A DNA stretch of 64,000 nt from Myxococcales bacterium (GCA_021787845.1 JAJYLH010000003.1:186001-250000); one strand, 5' to 3'; shown: positions 29,123 to 38,546, numbered from the stretch's first letter. Notes: generated by a model not told the origin, from the sequence alone. Numbers and translations are program-made.

Positions 29123-29238
29123 CGATCGGATCGGCTACCGCGTTCGCAAGTCAGGAGTCCGTACCTTCGACCGTCGGGGAGCGGCGCTCTGGGTCAGCGA
29201 CTCCGACCTGCGCCAACCGAACCAGCAGGTCCCGGGCG

Positions 29239-30180
29239 CTACCCGAGCCGCCGGCGGGTCTCTTCGATGTCCAGCCGAATCTGCTCGACGAGCGCTTCCG
29301 CCGTGGGGAAACGCCGCTCCGGCCGCAGGCGCGCCACGAACGCGAGCCGGAGCTTCTGTCCGTAGAGGTCGAGGCTCCGGTCGAGCACGTGCACCTCGAT
29401 CGAGATGGCTCGAGAGGCGAGACCGCTCTCGCTCTGCGGCCGGAAGGTGGGGTTCAGCCCGACGTTGCAGGCGCCTTGGGCCCACTCGCCGCCGGGCAGC
29501 CGCACCCGGGTCGCGTAGACGCCGATGGCCGGCCACAGCTCGGTCTCGCTCGCGATGTTCGCGGTGGGCACCCCGATGGTGCGGCCGCGGCCGTCGCCCG
29601 CCACCACCGGCCCGTCGAGGTCGAAGTCGCGGCCCAGAAGCGTGCGCGCGCCCTCGACGTGGCCCGCCAGCACCATCTCCCGCACCTGGGTGCTGGAGGC
29701 GACGAGCCCGTCGACCCGGACCTGGGGGACGATGTCCAGCGTCGCGCCCCGCTCCTCGCAGGCGACCCGGAGCGACTCGACCCCGCCGGCGCGGCCCCGG
29801 CCGTAGGAGAAGTCGTAGCCGACCACCACCGCCCGCGCGCCCAGGCCGTCCAGAAGCAGCGCCTCGAACTCGGTCGGCGTCAGGCTCGCGAAAGCGCGGT
29901 CGAACGGCTGCTCGATGACCGCGTCGCAGCCGGCCTCGGCCAACAGCTCCCGCCGCCGCTCCCGGGTCGTGATGAGCGGCGGCACCAGCGCCGGCGCGAG
30001 CACCTTGGCCGGATGGGGCCAGAAGGTCAGGACGGCCGCCTTCGCCGACAGCCGGGCCGCGTGCTGGCGCGTCCGTTCGACCAGCCGCTGGTGGCCGCGG
30101 TGCACCCCATCGAAGTTGCCGAGGGTCACCGCGGCACCGAAAAGAGACTCGGCCCGAGCGATGCTGGAGAGGACCTCCAT
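29239..30180 (-). CDS. ribF: Bifunctional riboflavin kinase / FAD synthetase
   Basis: Phosphorylates riboflavin to FMN and adenylates FMN to FAD. The 313 residues show the nucleotidyltransferase motif LGNFDGVHRGHQ near the N-terminus, GYDFSYGRGR (about 125) and SSTQVREMV, then the flavokinase domain with GRTIGVPTANI and IEVHVLD. Start at ATG 30180. A perfect -35 with a -10 ending only 12 bp before the ATG implies a very short leader. Confidence 0.96.
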   Translation of the reverse strand: MEVLSSIARAESLFGAAVTLGNFDGVHRGHQRLVERTRQHAARLSAKAAVLTFWPHPAKVLAPALVPPLITTRERRRELLAEAGCDAVIEQPFDRAFASLTPTEFEALLLDGLGARAVVVGYDFSYGRGRAGGVESLRVACEERGATLDIVPQVRVDGLVASSTQVREMVLAGHVEGARTLLGRDFDLDGPVVAGDGRGRTIGVPTANIASETELWPAIGVYATRVRLPGGEWAQGACNVGLNPTFRPQSESGLASRAISIEVHVLDRSLDLYGQKLRLAFVARLRPERRFPTAEALVEQIRLDIEETRRRLG

Positions 30181-30191
30181 CGCCAGCGTCC

Positions 30192-30220
30192 TGCTAACAG
30201 CGCTCGACCAAACGTGTCAA
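30192..30220 (-). promoter_or_regulatory. Promoter of ribF, near-leaderless
   Basis: On the minus strand TTGACA (30220-30215), 17-bp spacer, TTAGCA (30197-30192). The expected start site, 5-8 bp downstream, falls about 5 bases before the ribF ATG. Confidence 0.55.
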
Positions 30221-30245
30221 ATTCCGTCCGGGGAGAAGGCTCCAG

Positions 30246-30467
30246 ATGCCCGCGCGCCGCCACGATCTCCGCCCGACGATCGCCGTTCTCGCGGTGGCCG
30301 CCCTCGCCATCGCCGCCGGATGGCGCTGGAGAGCAGCAGCGATTGCGCTCGGCGTTGTCGCCCTGCTCTTCGCCCTGCGCGGCCTCGCGGTCGTCCTTTC
30401 CGCCAAGGCCGCGATGCGCGACCCGGACGAGAAGCTTCCCCGCCCGGGCAAGCCGCCGGGGCGTTGA
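30246..30467 (+). CDS. Small two-helix membrane protein
   Basis: A 73-residue basic protein with two hydrophobic helices (about residues 12-24 and 30-50; IAVLAVAALAIAAGW and AAIALGVVALLFALRGLAVVL) and a Lys/Pro-rich tail. ATG 30246 is preceded by GGGGAGAAGG. Divergent from ribF, upstream of a barrel-protein gene on the same strand. No family recognised. Confidence 0.6.
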   Translation: MPARRHDLRPTIAVLAVAALAIAAGWRWRAAAIALGVVALLFALRGLAVVLSAKAAMRDPDEKLPRPGKPPGR

Positions 30468-30578
30468 CGCGGCGCGTAATGCCGGCCGGCCCGGGCGCAC
30501 GGTAGACGGGCGCACCAGCCGCCGGTTTCGCGCGCGGGTTCTTAGTCCTTTCCCAGGTCCTGGCGACGGAGCTATTCG

Positions 30579-32213
30579 ATGGCTCACCCTGCACGGCAGC
30601 TCGGGGCCCTCTCGGCAGCCCTCCTCCTTTGCGGCACCGCTCTCGCAGAGCAAGCTCCGGCCGACCGCTGGAGCGTGACCGCGCACGGGAGCTATCGCGT
30701 CGTCGGCTGGAACCAGTCGAACCTCGAGCTGGGCGCCGATGGCACCGGCAGCGCTGTCGAGAAGCTCGGGCAGACGACCTTCTTTGCGCACCGGCTGCGG
30801 CTGGGCGGCGAGGCGAAAGTTCGCCACCTGACGTTCGAGCTGGAGTTCGACGCCCTCGACGGCCTGTTGAACGCGCAGGGCGGGCAGGTGATGCGACCGG
30901 TCCCGGCGCCGGAGGGCGGCGGCGCTCCCCCTCGGCTCGCGGACCCGATTCGCAACCAGAGCTACGGCCTGACGCTCAACTCGTTCGCCCTGCGCAAGCT
31001 GTCGGTCCAGTGGCTCTCGAAGGTCGGCGTCTTCGGCCTGGGAGCGATGCCCTCGAACTTCGGGCTCGGGATGCTGGCCAACGGCGGTGACGCTCCCCTC
31101 GACGCGAGCCTCGGGGACCAGGAGTTCGGCGACCGGGTGGTGCGGGCGTTCTATGCGACCCAGCCGCTTCGAGCGTTCGGCATCCACGAGCACCTCGACC
31201 TGGCGATCGGCGCGGACCTGGTGCTGCAGGACGCCCTCGGCACCCTGGTCCGCCCGAGCTACGAGTGGGCGAACGACGGGGTCTGGGCCGACAAGGGCGT
31301 CGAGGGGCTCATCTACCTGCGCCACGAGCGCGGCAACTACTCGTCGGAGCTGTACGTCACCCGGCGCACCGAATGGGTGCCCGACGGCGCGGGGCTCGAC
31401 CCCGACGTGACGGCGGCGTTCACGAGCGGCTTGAACGTCTGGGCCTTCGACGCCGCGGTCCGCTATCACCACCCGCTCGGCGACCCGAAAGCCCAGCGGG
31501 AGCTCTTCGGGGCGGCGGAAGCGGCGTACGTCACCGGCACCACCAACGAGGTGCGAAACCTCGCCTGCCCGGGGAGCTCGAGCGCGAACGAGTGCGGCGT
31601 CTCGCAGGGCGGCGGCGTTTTCGAGGGGGGCTACCGCAGCCGCAAGGTGACGGCGCAATTGACCCTCGGCTACGCTTCCGGCGACGGGAACCCCTTCGAT
31701 GGGACGCAGACCGGCTTTCACTTCAACCGGGACTTCAAGGCGGGGCTCATCCTCTTCGACCAGGTGCTCGGCTGGCAGTCGGCGGCGGCGGTCCGGCGGA
31801 TTTCCGACCCGAACATGGTCAACGTGCCCCCCGCGGGCATCGGCCTCTACTCGACCGACGGCGCCATCACCGACGCCTTCTTCGTCGAGCCGAGCGTGCA
31901 CTACCGGCCGCTCGAGCACCTGGAGCTGGTCGGGAACGTGCTCTGGGCGGTAGCGCCGCAGCCCTACGTCGACCCCTACTGGATGACCCGGACCAGCGCC
32001 ACGACCAACGCGTTCGGAATGGCGGCGGGCCGGGACTACGGGGTCGAGCTGGACCTCGGGGTGAACTGGCGGCTCCCGCTCCCCCACGGGCTCACCTGGC
32101 TCGTCGGCGCGGCGGGCGGCTATTTCCTGCCGGGCGACGCGTTCGTGGTCAGCAAGGGCTCCACGATGCCAGACGTGTATCTGGTGAAGGCGCGGACCGC
32201 GCTCGAGTTCTAG
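30579..32213 (+). CDS. Outer-membrane beta-barrel protein, TIGR04551-like
   Basis: A 544-residue protein with a signal peptide ending near TALAEQA. Alternating amphipathic strands run through the whole length (FFAHRLRLGGEAKVRHLTFELEFDAL, LDLAIGADLVLQ, GLIYLRHERGNYSSELYV), ending in the outer-membrane-type terminal strand VYLVKARTALEF with C-terminal Phe, as expected for BAM substrates. It resembles the myxobacterial TIGR04551 family as I remember it. A porin or export channel is likely; substrate unknown. The next gene, a giant lipoprotein, starts 16 bp downstream, so they probably form a functional pair. Confidence 0.75.
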   Translation: MAHPARQLGALSAALLLCGTALAEQAPADRWSVTAHGSYRVVGWNQSNLELGADGTGSAVEKLGQTTFFAHRLRLGGEAKVRHLTFELEFDALDGLLNAQGGQVMRPVPAPEGGGAPPRLADPIRNQSYGLTLNSFALRKLSVQWLSKVGVFGLGAMPSNFGLGMLANGGDAPLDASLGDQEFGDRVVRAFYATQPLRAFGIHEHLDLAIGADLVLQDALGTLVRPSYEWANDGVWADKGVEGLIYLRHERGNYSSELYVTRRTEWVPDGAGLDPDVTAAFTSGLNVWAFDAAVRYHHPLGDPKAQRELFGAAEAAYVTGTTNEVRNLACPGSSSANECGVSQGGGVFEGGYRSRKVTAQLTLGYASGDGNPFDGTQTGFHFNRDFKAGLILFDQVLGWQSAAAVRRISDPNMVNVPPAGIGLYSTDGAITDAFFVEPSVHYRPLEHLELVGNVLWAVAPQPYVDPYWMTRTSATTNAFGMAAGRDYGVELDLGVNWRLPLPHGLTWLVGAAGGYFLPGDAFVVSKGSTMPDVYLVKARTALEF

Positions 32214-32229
32214 GAAGGAGCGAACAAGC

Positions 32230-35200
32230 ATGCATCCGTGGCGGAAGGTTCGCGGTCTGTCCATCCTGGCGGCAGCGGTGCTGGCCTGCGGGGGGAGCCC
32301 TGGGGGGCTGTGGCCGACGCCCCCCGGCAGCGGTCCTGTCATCAACTTCGACCTGTTGAAGAAGCCGTTCCCAGACATCCCCTTCCCGAACGACATCGCG
32401 ACGCGGCTCGACCGGGATTCGCCGACCGGGCGGCGGGTGAACGTCTCCATCGTCGCGCCGACCATCCTCGAGCACGACGTGCGCCAGGAGTTCAACCTCC
32501 TCGACGGCTTCGGCACCTTCGCGCCGATCACGGTCAGCTTCTCCAAGCCCATCGACCCGCTGGACATCCAGAAGCGCCACGCGGACGACGACTTCTCGAA
32601 CGACGCGGTCTACGTCGTCGACCTGAAGACGGGCGAGCCGGTGATGCTCGACCTCGGCCGGGGGAACTTCCCGGTGGTCGTCCAGAACAACGACAAGTAC
32701 TTCTGGGGAGACCCGAACGCGGAGGTTTCGAACCTCCTCTTCCCGCCGGACAACACGGTCGATCCGACGAAGCCCGCGTACGGCGTGACTGAGGACAGCT
32801 CCAGCCTGCCGACCAAGGCGCCGCCGGGCGAGGGCGGAAACGACCAGTACCGTGACCTCTTGACGTTCTACGAGCGCGCGACGAACACGCTGATCATCCG
32901 GCCGGTGGTGCCGCTCCACCAGGAGACGACCTACGCCGTCGTTCTGACGAACCGCATCCACGGCGTCGACGGAGAGCCCATCCGGTCGCCGTTCCCGTAC
33001 GAGAACCACGTCGACCAGACGGCAGCGCTCAAGCCCCTCGTCAGCGAGCTCGGCAAGGGGCAGCTCTCCGGCTTGACGTCGAAGGACGTCGCCTTCGCCT
33101 GGACCTTCACCACCGAGTCGGTGACCCGCGATCTGGAAGCCATCCGGCAAGGGCTCTACGGTCAGGGCAAGCTCGGCTGGATCGGCAAGGAGTATTCCGA
33201 TCAGTTGGAGCCGGTGACCTACGTCGACCGCAACGGGAACGGCCAGCCGGTCCAGCACCCGGTGCATCCGCTCTGGGACTCCAAGGCCGCCAGGCGCAAG
33301 GGAATCAAGAACCTCTACATCGTCCGGATGAACGACTTCATCGACGCGTTCAACGAGCTGACCCAGCAGGCCTTCGGGCTCGGGCCGGGACTGCAGAAAG
33401 ATGCGATCATGCAGTCCTACAAGTTCGTCGACTACTTCGTCATCGGTTCTTTCAAGAGCCCCGATTTCCTCGACGACCCGACCAAGCCCACCTTCGACGC
33501 AGTCTTCCGCGTCAACCCCGACGAGGGGACGGCGCGCATCTGGACCCGGCCGAAGGACTGGGAGCAGATTCAGGACGCCGCGCTGGCGGCCGCGTACAAC
33601 GACCCGACCAGCCCCGACACCGCTCGGGCCAAAGAACAAGAGAACCGCGCCATCCGCGATCGCGTCTGGTTCATGCTCGCGGTGCCCAAAGCGATCAACG
33701 GACACGAGCCGCCCTTTCCCATCGCCATCTACGGACACGGCTACACCTCGAGCCGGGCGGAGATGCTCGGGTTCGCGGGCAACCTCGCCAAGTTCGGCAT
33801 CGCCACCGTCGCCATCGACTCCTACGGGCACGGCTTGGACGTCTCTCAGACCGACAAAGCGGCGATCGAGGGCATTCTGAACTCCTATGGCTTCGGCCCG
33901 CTGATGGAAGCGATTCTCGAGGGGCGGGCGCGCGATCTGAACAACGACCTGGTCGACGACTCCGGCGGCGATTTCTGGGTGGCCGACACCTTCCATACCC
34001 GCGACATCGTCCGGCAGAGCATCATCGACTGGATGCAGCTCATCCGGGTCTTCCACGCCTTCGGCACCTACTCGATGCCGCTGCCGGGCGGCGGCAAGAT
34101 GCTCGCCGGCGACTTCAACGAGGATGGCACCATCGACGTCGGCGGTCCCGCGACCATCGACGGCAAGCGCAATCCGGGACACGACGTCTTCGTCTGGGGA
34201 CAGTCGCTGGGCGGCATTCTCTCGGGCATCCTGCCGGCCATCGAACCGACGGTGGTCGCGGCGGCTCCGACCTCCGGCGGCGGCGGGCTCTCCGACGTCG
34301 CCATCCGCTCAGAGCAAGGCGGCGTCATCCAGGCGGTGTTCCTCGAGCTGTTCGGACCGTTCCTCGACGGGCGCTGGGACGGCACCAAACACCAGCTCGA
34401 CCTCTGGTACGACATCCAGAACGTGAACCAGGAAGCGCAGTTTCCCATCAGCGATCCGGACGGGGTAGACATCAAGCAAGGCGACACGATCAAGCTCATC
34501 AACCTGGACACCGACGGAGGGCAGCCGCAGCTCGTGTCGACGGCCGTCGCCGGCGACAACGGAGAATTCCGACTCCAGATCGGAGCGGACGATGCGAGCT
34601 TCTACGACGGCTCGCCGGTGGACTCGGCGCCGGAGCACCTGGGCGCGTGTGATCCGGAGACGGCGAAGACCTCGAAAGCGCTGGGCATGATCCATCCGGC
34701 CGACTGCCTCCAGCTCGTGATTCAGCGTCAAGGCCAGCCCGCCCGCGTCATCGATACTTTCGGACGCGACATCGTCTTCCAAGAGCGGCACATCCCTCAG
34801 GGCTCCCCCCTGATTGCGCTCGCACGCGGTTTCGGGATGCAGCGCGACACTCCGAAGTTCCGCCAGTTCATGACCATGGCGCAGACGATCCTGGAACCGG
34901 CCGACCCGGTCAACTACGCGCCGCACTACTTCAAAGATCTCTTGCCGGCGCGCAAGGGCAATCCGGCAGCGGTGCTGGTCGTCGGCACCACCGGCGACCT
35001 GAACGTGCCCGTCAATGTTTCTTACGCCGACGCGCGCGCGGCGGGGATTCTTCCGTACATCTACGACCCCCAGCGCGACGCGGCGTGGGGCATGTCGCCG
35101 AACGACGTGCTCATCCAGTCGAAGGCGATGGAGGTGCTGGAAAAGCTCATGTACTTCACGCCCGTCGCCAACCACATGGACGACCCGACGGCGCCCGTCG

Positions 35201-35760
35201 ACCCCGCGAACCAGAATCTCGTCGACCTGGTCGAATGCGCCAAGGCCGACGACTGCCGACAGGAGGTCCTCGCGGATCCGGGACTCTATTCCTGGGACCC
35301 GACGCAACAGAAGTTCCTCGATGTCGGGAACACCCTCGGCAACGGCCGCATCGTCGTCGGCCATCCGGACGCCGCCGACCCGAGCATCATCGACGGCGTG
35401 CCCAGGCTCAAGCACAGCTTGCGCGACGTGGTCGAGCAGAGCTACCCCGGAACCGACGCCGACGGAAACCCGGCCACCCGGCACAGCGCACTGATCATGC
35501 CCTACCTGCAACAGACCGGTCAGCACGGCTTCGACCTGCCGAACCCAGAAGATCCGTTCGACGTCGACCTCTACATGATCAACATGATCGGCCGCTTCTT
35601 CGAAACCCGCGGGACCGATTTGCGCTACGACATCTGCCTCAACCGGGACGGGTGGAGCGAACGCTGGTTCAACGACGTGGATGGCCAGATCGAGGCGAAC
35701 CCGGCTGCCCAACGCGTCCCGGCTTGCAGCTTCATTCCCGAGTATCCGGACAAGTACTGA
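32230..35760 (+). CDS. Very large lipase-like alpha/beta-hydrolase lipoprotein
   Basis: A 1176-residue predicted lipoprotein (VLAC lipobox, Cys at about residue 20). The N-terminal region contains PFPDIPFPNDIAT, recalling the Lipase_bact_N (VolA-type) family whose members carry PFPND. FPIAIYGHGYTSSRAEM (about 495) starts the hydrolase fold, and the nucleophile elbow is VWGQSLGG with S659. DFNEDGTIDVGG shortly before looks like an Ca-binding Asp loop. VolA of Vibrio is a surface-exposed lysophospholipase; a surface esterase or lipase is inferred here. GGAAGGAG lies before ATG 32230. The size is well above a normal lipase (300-800 residues). Confidence 0.8.
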   Translation: MHPWRKVRGLSILAAAVLACGGSPGGLWPTPPGSGPVINFDLLKKPFPDIPFPNDIATRLDRDSPTGRRVNVSIVAPTILEHDVRQEFNLLDGFGTFAPITVSFSKPIDPLDIQKRHADDDFSNDAVYVVDLKTGEPVMLDLGRGNFPVVVQNNDKYFWGDPNAEVSNLLFPPDNTVDPTKPAYGVTEDSSSLPTKAPPGEGGNDQYRDLLTFYERATNTLIIRPVVPLHQETTYAVVLTNRIHGVDGEPIRSPFPYENHVDQTAALKPLVSELGKGQLSGLTSKDVAFAWTFTTESVTRDLEAIRQGLYGQGKLGWIGKEYSDQLEPVTYVDRNGNGQPVQHPVHPLWDSKAARRKGIKNLYIVRMNDFIDAFNELTQQAFGLGPGLQKDAIMQSYKFVDYFVIGSFKSPDFLDDPTKPTFDAVFRVNPDEGTARIWTRPKDWEQIQDAALAAAYNDPTSPDTARAKEQENRAIRDRVWFMLAVPKAINGHEPPFPIAIYGHGYTSSRAEMLGFAGNLAKFGIATVAIDSYGHGLDVSQTDKAAIEGILNSYGFGPLMEAILEGRARDLNNDLVDDSGGDFWVADTFHTRDIVRQSIIDWMQLIRVFHAFGTYSMPLPGGGKMLAGDFNEDGTIDVGGPATIDGKRNPGHDVFVWGQSLGGILSGILPAIEPTVVAAAPTSGGGGLSDVAIRSEQGGVIQAVFLELFGPFLDGRWDGTKHQLDLWYDIQNVNQEAQFPISDPDGVDIKQGDTIKLINLDTDGGQPQLVSTAVAGDNGEFRLQIGADDASFYDGSPVDSAPEHLGACDPETAKTSKALGMIHPADCLQLVIQRQGQPARVIDTFGRDIVFQERHIPQGSPLIALARGFGMQRDTPKFRQFMTMAQTILEPADPVNYAPHYFKDLLPARKGNPAAVLVVGTTGDLNVPVNVSYADARAAGILPYIYDPQRDAAWGMSPNDVLIQSKAMEVLEKLMYFTPVANHMDDPTAPVDPANQNLVDLVECAKADDCRQEVLADPGLYSWDPTQQKFLDVGNTLGNGRIVVGHPDAADPSIIDGVPRLKHSLRDVVEQSYPGTDADGNPATRHSALIMPYLQQTGQHGFDLPNPEDPFDVDLYMINMIGRFFETRGTDLRYDICLNRDGWSERWFNDVDGQIEANPAAQRVPACSFIPEYPDKY

Positions 35761-35801
35761 TCACGAGCGCGTGTCCCCAGGCTCGGTCCTTCGAGGTTCC
35801 C

Positions 35802-37172
35802 ATGGCGCTGCCGATCATCGAGCCCTTTCGCATCAAAAGCGTCGAGCCGATTCGCCTGACCACCCGCGAACAGCGAAAGGAGCTGTTGGAACAGGCGGGC
35901 CTGAACGTCTTCCAGCTCCACGCCGACGACGTGCTGCTCGACTTCCTCACCGACTCCGGCACCGGCGCCATGTCGGCGAGGCAGTGGGCGGCCATCATGG
36001 AAGGCGACGAGAGCTACGCCGGCTCCAAGTCGTTCTTCCGGCTCGAGGCGGTGGTCCGCGAGCTGACCGGCTACCAGACCATCATCCCCACCCACCAGGG
36101 CCGCGCCGCCGAGCGCATCCTCTTCGAGGTCGCGACCAAGCCCGGCGACATCGTCCCCTCGAACACCCACTTCGACACCACCCGCGCGAACCTCGAGTAC
36201 GACCAGGTCGAGGCGCTCGACCTGGTGATTCCGGAGGGCTTGGAGCCCCGCACTCGCCATCCGTTCAAGGGCAACATCGACCTCGGCCGAGTGGAAGCGC
36301 TCCTGAAGGACAGGGGCGCCCGCGTCCCCTTCGGGATGATCACCATCACCAACAACTCCGGCGGCGGCCAGCCGGTCTCGCTCGAGAACATTCGCGCCTA
36401 TTCCGCTCTCCTGAAGCGCTTCGGCAAACCGCTGATCATCGACGCCTGCCGCTTCGCCGAGAACGCGATGTTCGTCAAGATGCGCGAGCCCGGACAGGCA
36501 GAGAAGAGCGCCCGCGACATCGCCCGCGAAATCTTCCGCTCTGCCGACGGCTGCACGATGAGCGCCAAGAAGGACGGGATGGTCAACATCGGCGGTTTCC
36601 TCGCCCTCAACGACGAGGGCTGGGTGGAGGCGGCGAAGAACCTGCTCATCCTGACCGAAGGCTTCCCCACCTACGGCGGACTCGCCGGACGGGACCTGGA
36701 AGCGCTGGCGGTGGGCTTGGAGGAGGTGACCGACGAGGCTTACTTGCGCTACCGCTTACGGACAGCGGAGTACCTGGGCGAAAAGCTCAGGGCGGCCGGC
36801 GTCGGCATCGTCGAGCCCACCGGCGGCCACGCGGTCTACCTCGACGCGAAGGATTTCCTCCCGCACCTGAAACCCGAGGACTATCCCGCCTGGGCGCTCT
36901 CGGCGGCGCTCTACGTCGAGGGCGGCATCCGCGGCGCGGAAATCGGCTCGGTGATGTTCGGCAAGCGCCTTCCCGACGGAACCGAGACCTATCATCCGAT
37001 GGAGCTCGTGCGCCTCGCCTTTCCCCGGCGCGTCTACACTCAGAGCCATTTCGATTACGCCGCCGAGATCATCTGCGACTTGAAGCGAAAGGCCCGCGAG
37101 GTCCACGGCGTCCGGTTCGTCAAGCAAGCCCGGTGGCTGCGCCACTTCACCGCCCAGATGCGCTGGGCGTGA
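35802..37172 (+). CDS. tnaA: Tryptophanase (tryptophan indole-lyase)
   Basis: PLP enzyme that splits tryptophan into indole, pyruvate and ammonia. The 456 residues contain THQGRAAE, the PLP lysine K257 in MSAKKDGMV, and GGLAGRDLEA. The sister enzyme tyrosine phenol-lyase is similar, and parts of this protein (EPFRIKSVE, GCTMS, VNIGGFLA) resemble it. The residues that separate the two point to tryptophanase: D125 (FDTTR; Asp137 in E. coli TnaA, Thr124 in TPL), H448 (LRHFTA; His463 in TnaA, Phe448 in TPL) and I381 where TPL has its substrate-binding Arg. No tnaC leader, tnaB or mtr-type transporter is adjacent. Confidence 0.88.
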   Translation: MALPIIEPFRIKSVEPIRLTTREQRKELLEQAGLNVFQLHADDVLLDFLTDSGTGAMSARQWAAIMEGDESYAGSKSFFRLEAVVRELTGYQTIIPTHQGRAAERILFEVATKPGDIVPSNTHFDTTRANLEYDQVEALDLVIPEGLEPRTRHPFKGNIDLGRVEALLKDRGARVPFGMITITNNSGGGQPVSLENIRAYSALLKRFGKPLIIDACRFAENAMFVKMREPGQAEKSARDIAREIFRSADGCTMSAKKDGMVNIGGFLALNDEGWVEAAKNLLILTEGFPTYGGLAGRDLEALAVGLEEVTDEAYLRYRLRTAEYLGEKLRAAGVGIVEPTGGHAVYLDAKDFLPHLKPEDYPAWALSAALYVEGGIRGAEIGSVMFGKRLPDGTETYHPMELVRLAFPRRVYTQSHFDYAAEIICDLKRKAREVHGVRFVKQARWLRHFTAQMRWA

Positions 37173-37290
37173 GGAAACAGAACCCGTGAGGCCGCACGGA
37201 CGGCGATGCCGTTCGAATCGGGCTGGACCGGCGACTACCCGCACACGCGGCTCGCCCACCGTCGCCTCGCGCCCGGGGCGAAGCCGGAAG

Positions 37291-37319
37291 TTGACCCGCC
37301 GCCCGGCGCGATCTCTAAT
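37291..37319 (+). promoter_or_regulatory. Strong promoter candidate
   Basis: TTGACC (37291-37296), 17-bp spacer, TCTAAT (37314-37319); five of six matches at both boxes. It lies about 75 bp before the small Cys-rich lipoprotein gene. Confidence 0.65.
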
Positions 37320-37395
37320 GCCGCGTCTTTTTTCGCTCGGCGCGCCGCTCGAACGAGCTCCTCTCGCGGTGAAAGCCGTGCGCTCGGAGGTTCAC

Positions 37396-37806
37396 ATGAC
37401 ATCGCGCCCTGTTTCGCTCGCCGCCCGTCTCGCCGCCATCGGCCTCGTCGCCTCGGTCGGGGCGTTCGGTTGCCACAGGAGTTCCGCTCCTGGCCCCGCC
37501 GCCGGCGTGGCCAACGCCCCCCTCGCCGCCGTCGCGAACCCCGTCGGGAACCGGAAGCCCTACGAAACCTGCGACCCGCCCAAGGGCCAGAACTGCGTCG
37601 CCGGCTCCGTCTGCCTCAGCTTCCCCAAGGAGCACTCCCGCTGCTTCCAGGAGTGCTCCAAGGACGCCGACTGCACGGCGGTGGCGAGCTCCCGCTGCGT
37701 CCTCAACAACCAGAAGCTCTGCGCGGTTTCCTGCGCTTCCGACGCCGGCTCCGTCTGCCCGACCGGCTCGACCTGCGATGTCGGCATGGGCAAGATTTGC
37801 TTGTAG
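37396..37806 (+). CDS. Cys-rich lipoprotein
   Basis: A 136-residue predicted lipoprotein (AFGC lipobox, Cys at about residue 26) with an Ala/Pro tether and a domain with about 11 cysteines in C-x(5-8)-C spacing (GSVCLSFPKEHSRCFQECSKDADC). CGGAGG precedes ATG 37396 directly. Of the same general type as the Cys-rich protein at the start of the window. It overlaps the next gene slightly if that gene starts at the TTG at 37797. Confidence 0.75.
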   Translation: MTSRPVSLAARLAAIGLVASVGAFGCHRSSAPGPAAGVANAPLAAVANPVGNRKPYETCDPPKGQNCVAGSVCLSFPKEHSRCFQECSKDADCTAVASSRCVLNNQKLCAVSCASDAGSVCPTGSTCDVGMGKICL

Positions 37807-38546
37807 GCCCGGCCGTCCTCTCGGCCAAGACCCTCGCCGTCGCTCTCGCGGCCCTTCTCTGCCCTGCGACAGCGCTCCCGGCCGCCGTCTGCGGTCGCGG
37901 CTCGGCGCACCGCTGCCTCTGCACGAAAGCGCCGCCGGGCCCCGGGGCGCTCGCGAAGGCCCCCTCGTGCTTTCCTCGCTTTCGCGGACGCATCGCCCCC
38001 TTGTCGAGGCGCGAGCGGGCGAGGATGCGGGGCACGAGCTTCCACCGCGGCTGTCCGGTGCCGCTCTCGTCCCTCGTGATGCTGACCGTCCGCTATTGGG
38101 ATTTCCACGGGCGGATCGAAACCGGCCATCTGGTCGTCGCGCGCCGGGTCGCCCGGGCCGTCCTGGAAGCGTTTCGGCGCCTCTATCGCGCGCGCTTCCC
38201 CCTCGCCCGGATGGTTCCGGTCGCCTTCTTCGGCGGCAGCGACGCGCGCGCGATGGCGGCCGACGACACCTCCGGGTTCAACTGCCGGCCGGTGCGAGGA
38301 ACGCGCGTGCTGTCCGAGCACGCCCGGGGCGAAGCGATCGACCTGAACCCGGTCGAGAACCCGTCGGTCCGCGGCAGCGACGTCGAGCCCCCCGCGGGCG
38401 CCCGCTTCGTCCAGCGCCGGAGCGCGCCGGGCGTCGTCGTCGAAGGCGGTCCCGCGTGGAAGGCGTTCCGAGCCATCGGCTGGAAGTGGGGCGGCCAGTG
38501 GCGCGCTCACCGGGACTACCAGCACTTCTCACGCACGGGGATGTAA
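37797..38546 (+). CDS. M15-type peptidoglycan carboxypeptidase-like protein
   Basis: Predicted zinc peptidase of the M15 (VanY/Peptidase_M15_4) type, which trims peptidoglycan stems or cross-bridges. The family blocks are clear: TSFHRGCPVPLSSLVMLTV, DTSGFNCRPVRGT, SEHARGEAIDLNPVENP (zinc His and Asp), GWKWGGQWRAHRDYQHFS (catalytic Glu position replaced or shifted; last zinc His). A signal peptide (KTLAVALAALLCPATALPAA) begins after the TTG at 37797, chosen because no ATG or GTG precedes it in frame closely; the start is uncertain. 249 residues. Confidence 0.75.
   Translation: MLVGPAVLSAKTLAVALAALLCPATALPAAVCGRGSAHRCLCTKAPPGPGALAKAPSCFPRFRGRIAPLSRRERARMRGTSFHRGCPVPLSSLVMLTVRYWDFHGRIETGHLVVARRVARAVLEAFRRLYRARFPLARMVPVAFFGGSDARAMAADDTSGFNCRPVRGTRVLSEHARGEAIDLNPVENPSVRGSDVEPPAGARFVQRRSAPGVVVEGGPAWKAFRAIGWKWGGQWRAHRDYQHFSRTGM

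Larger units (their letters stand above)
28915..29238. other. Intergenic region between ribF and pilB
   Basis: A 324-bp region downstream of ribF and upstream of pilB. It holds the pilB promoter candidate and a single copy of a REP-like sequence also present at 45.1 kb. No gene was recognised. Confidence 0.5.

Noticed and set aside
35802-37172. Tyrosine phenol-lyase as identity of the tnaA-like gene
   Set aside because: Asp, His and Ile occupy the three specificity positions where tyrosine phenol-lyase has Thr, Phe and Arg.
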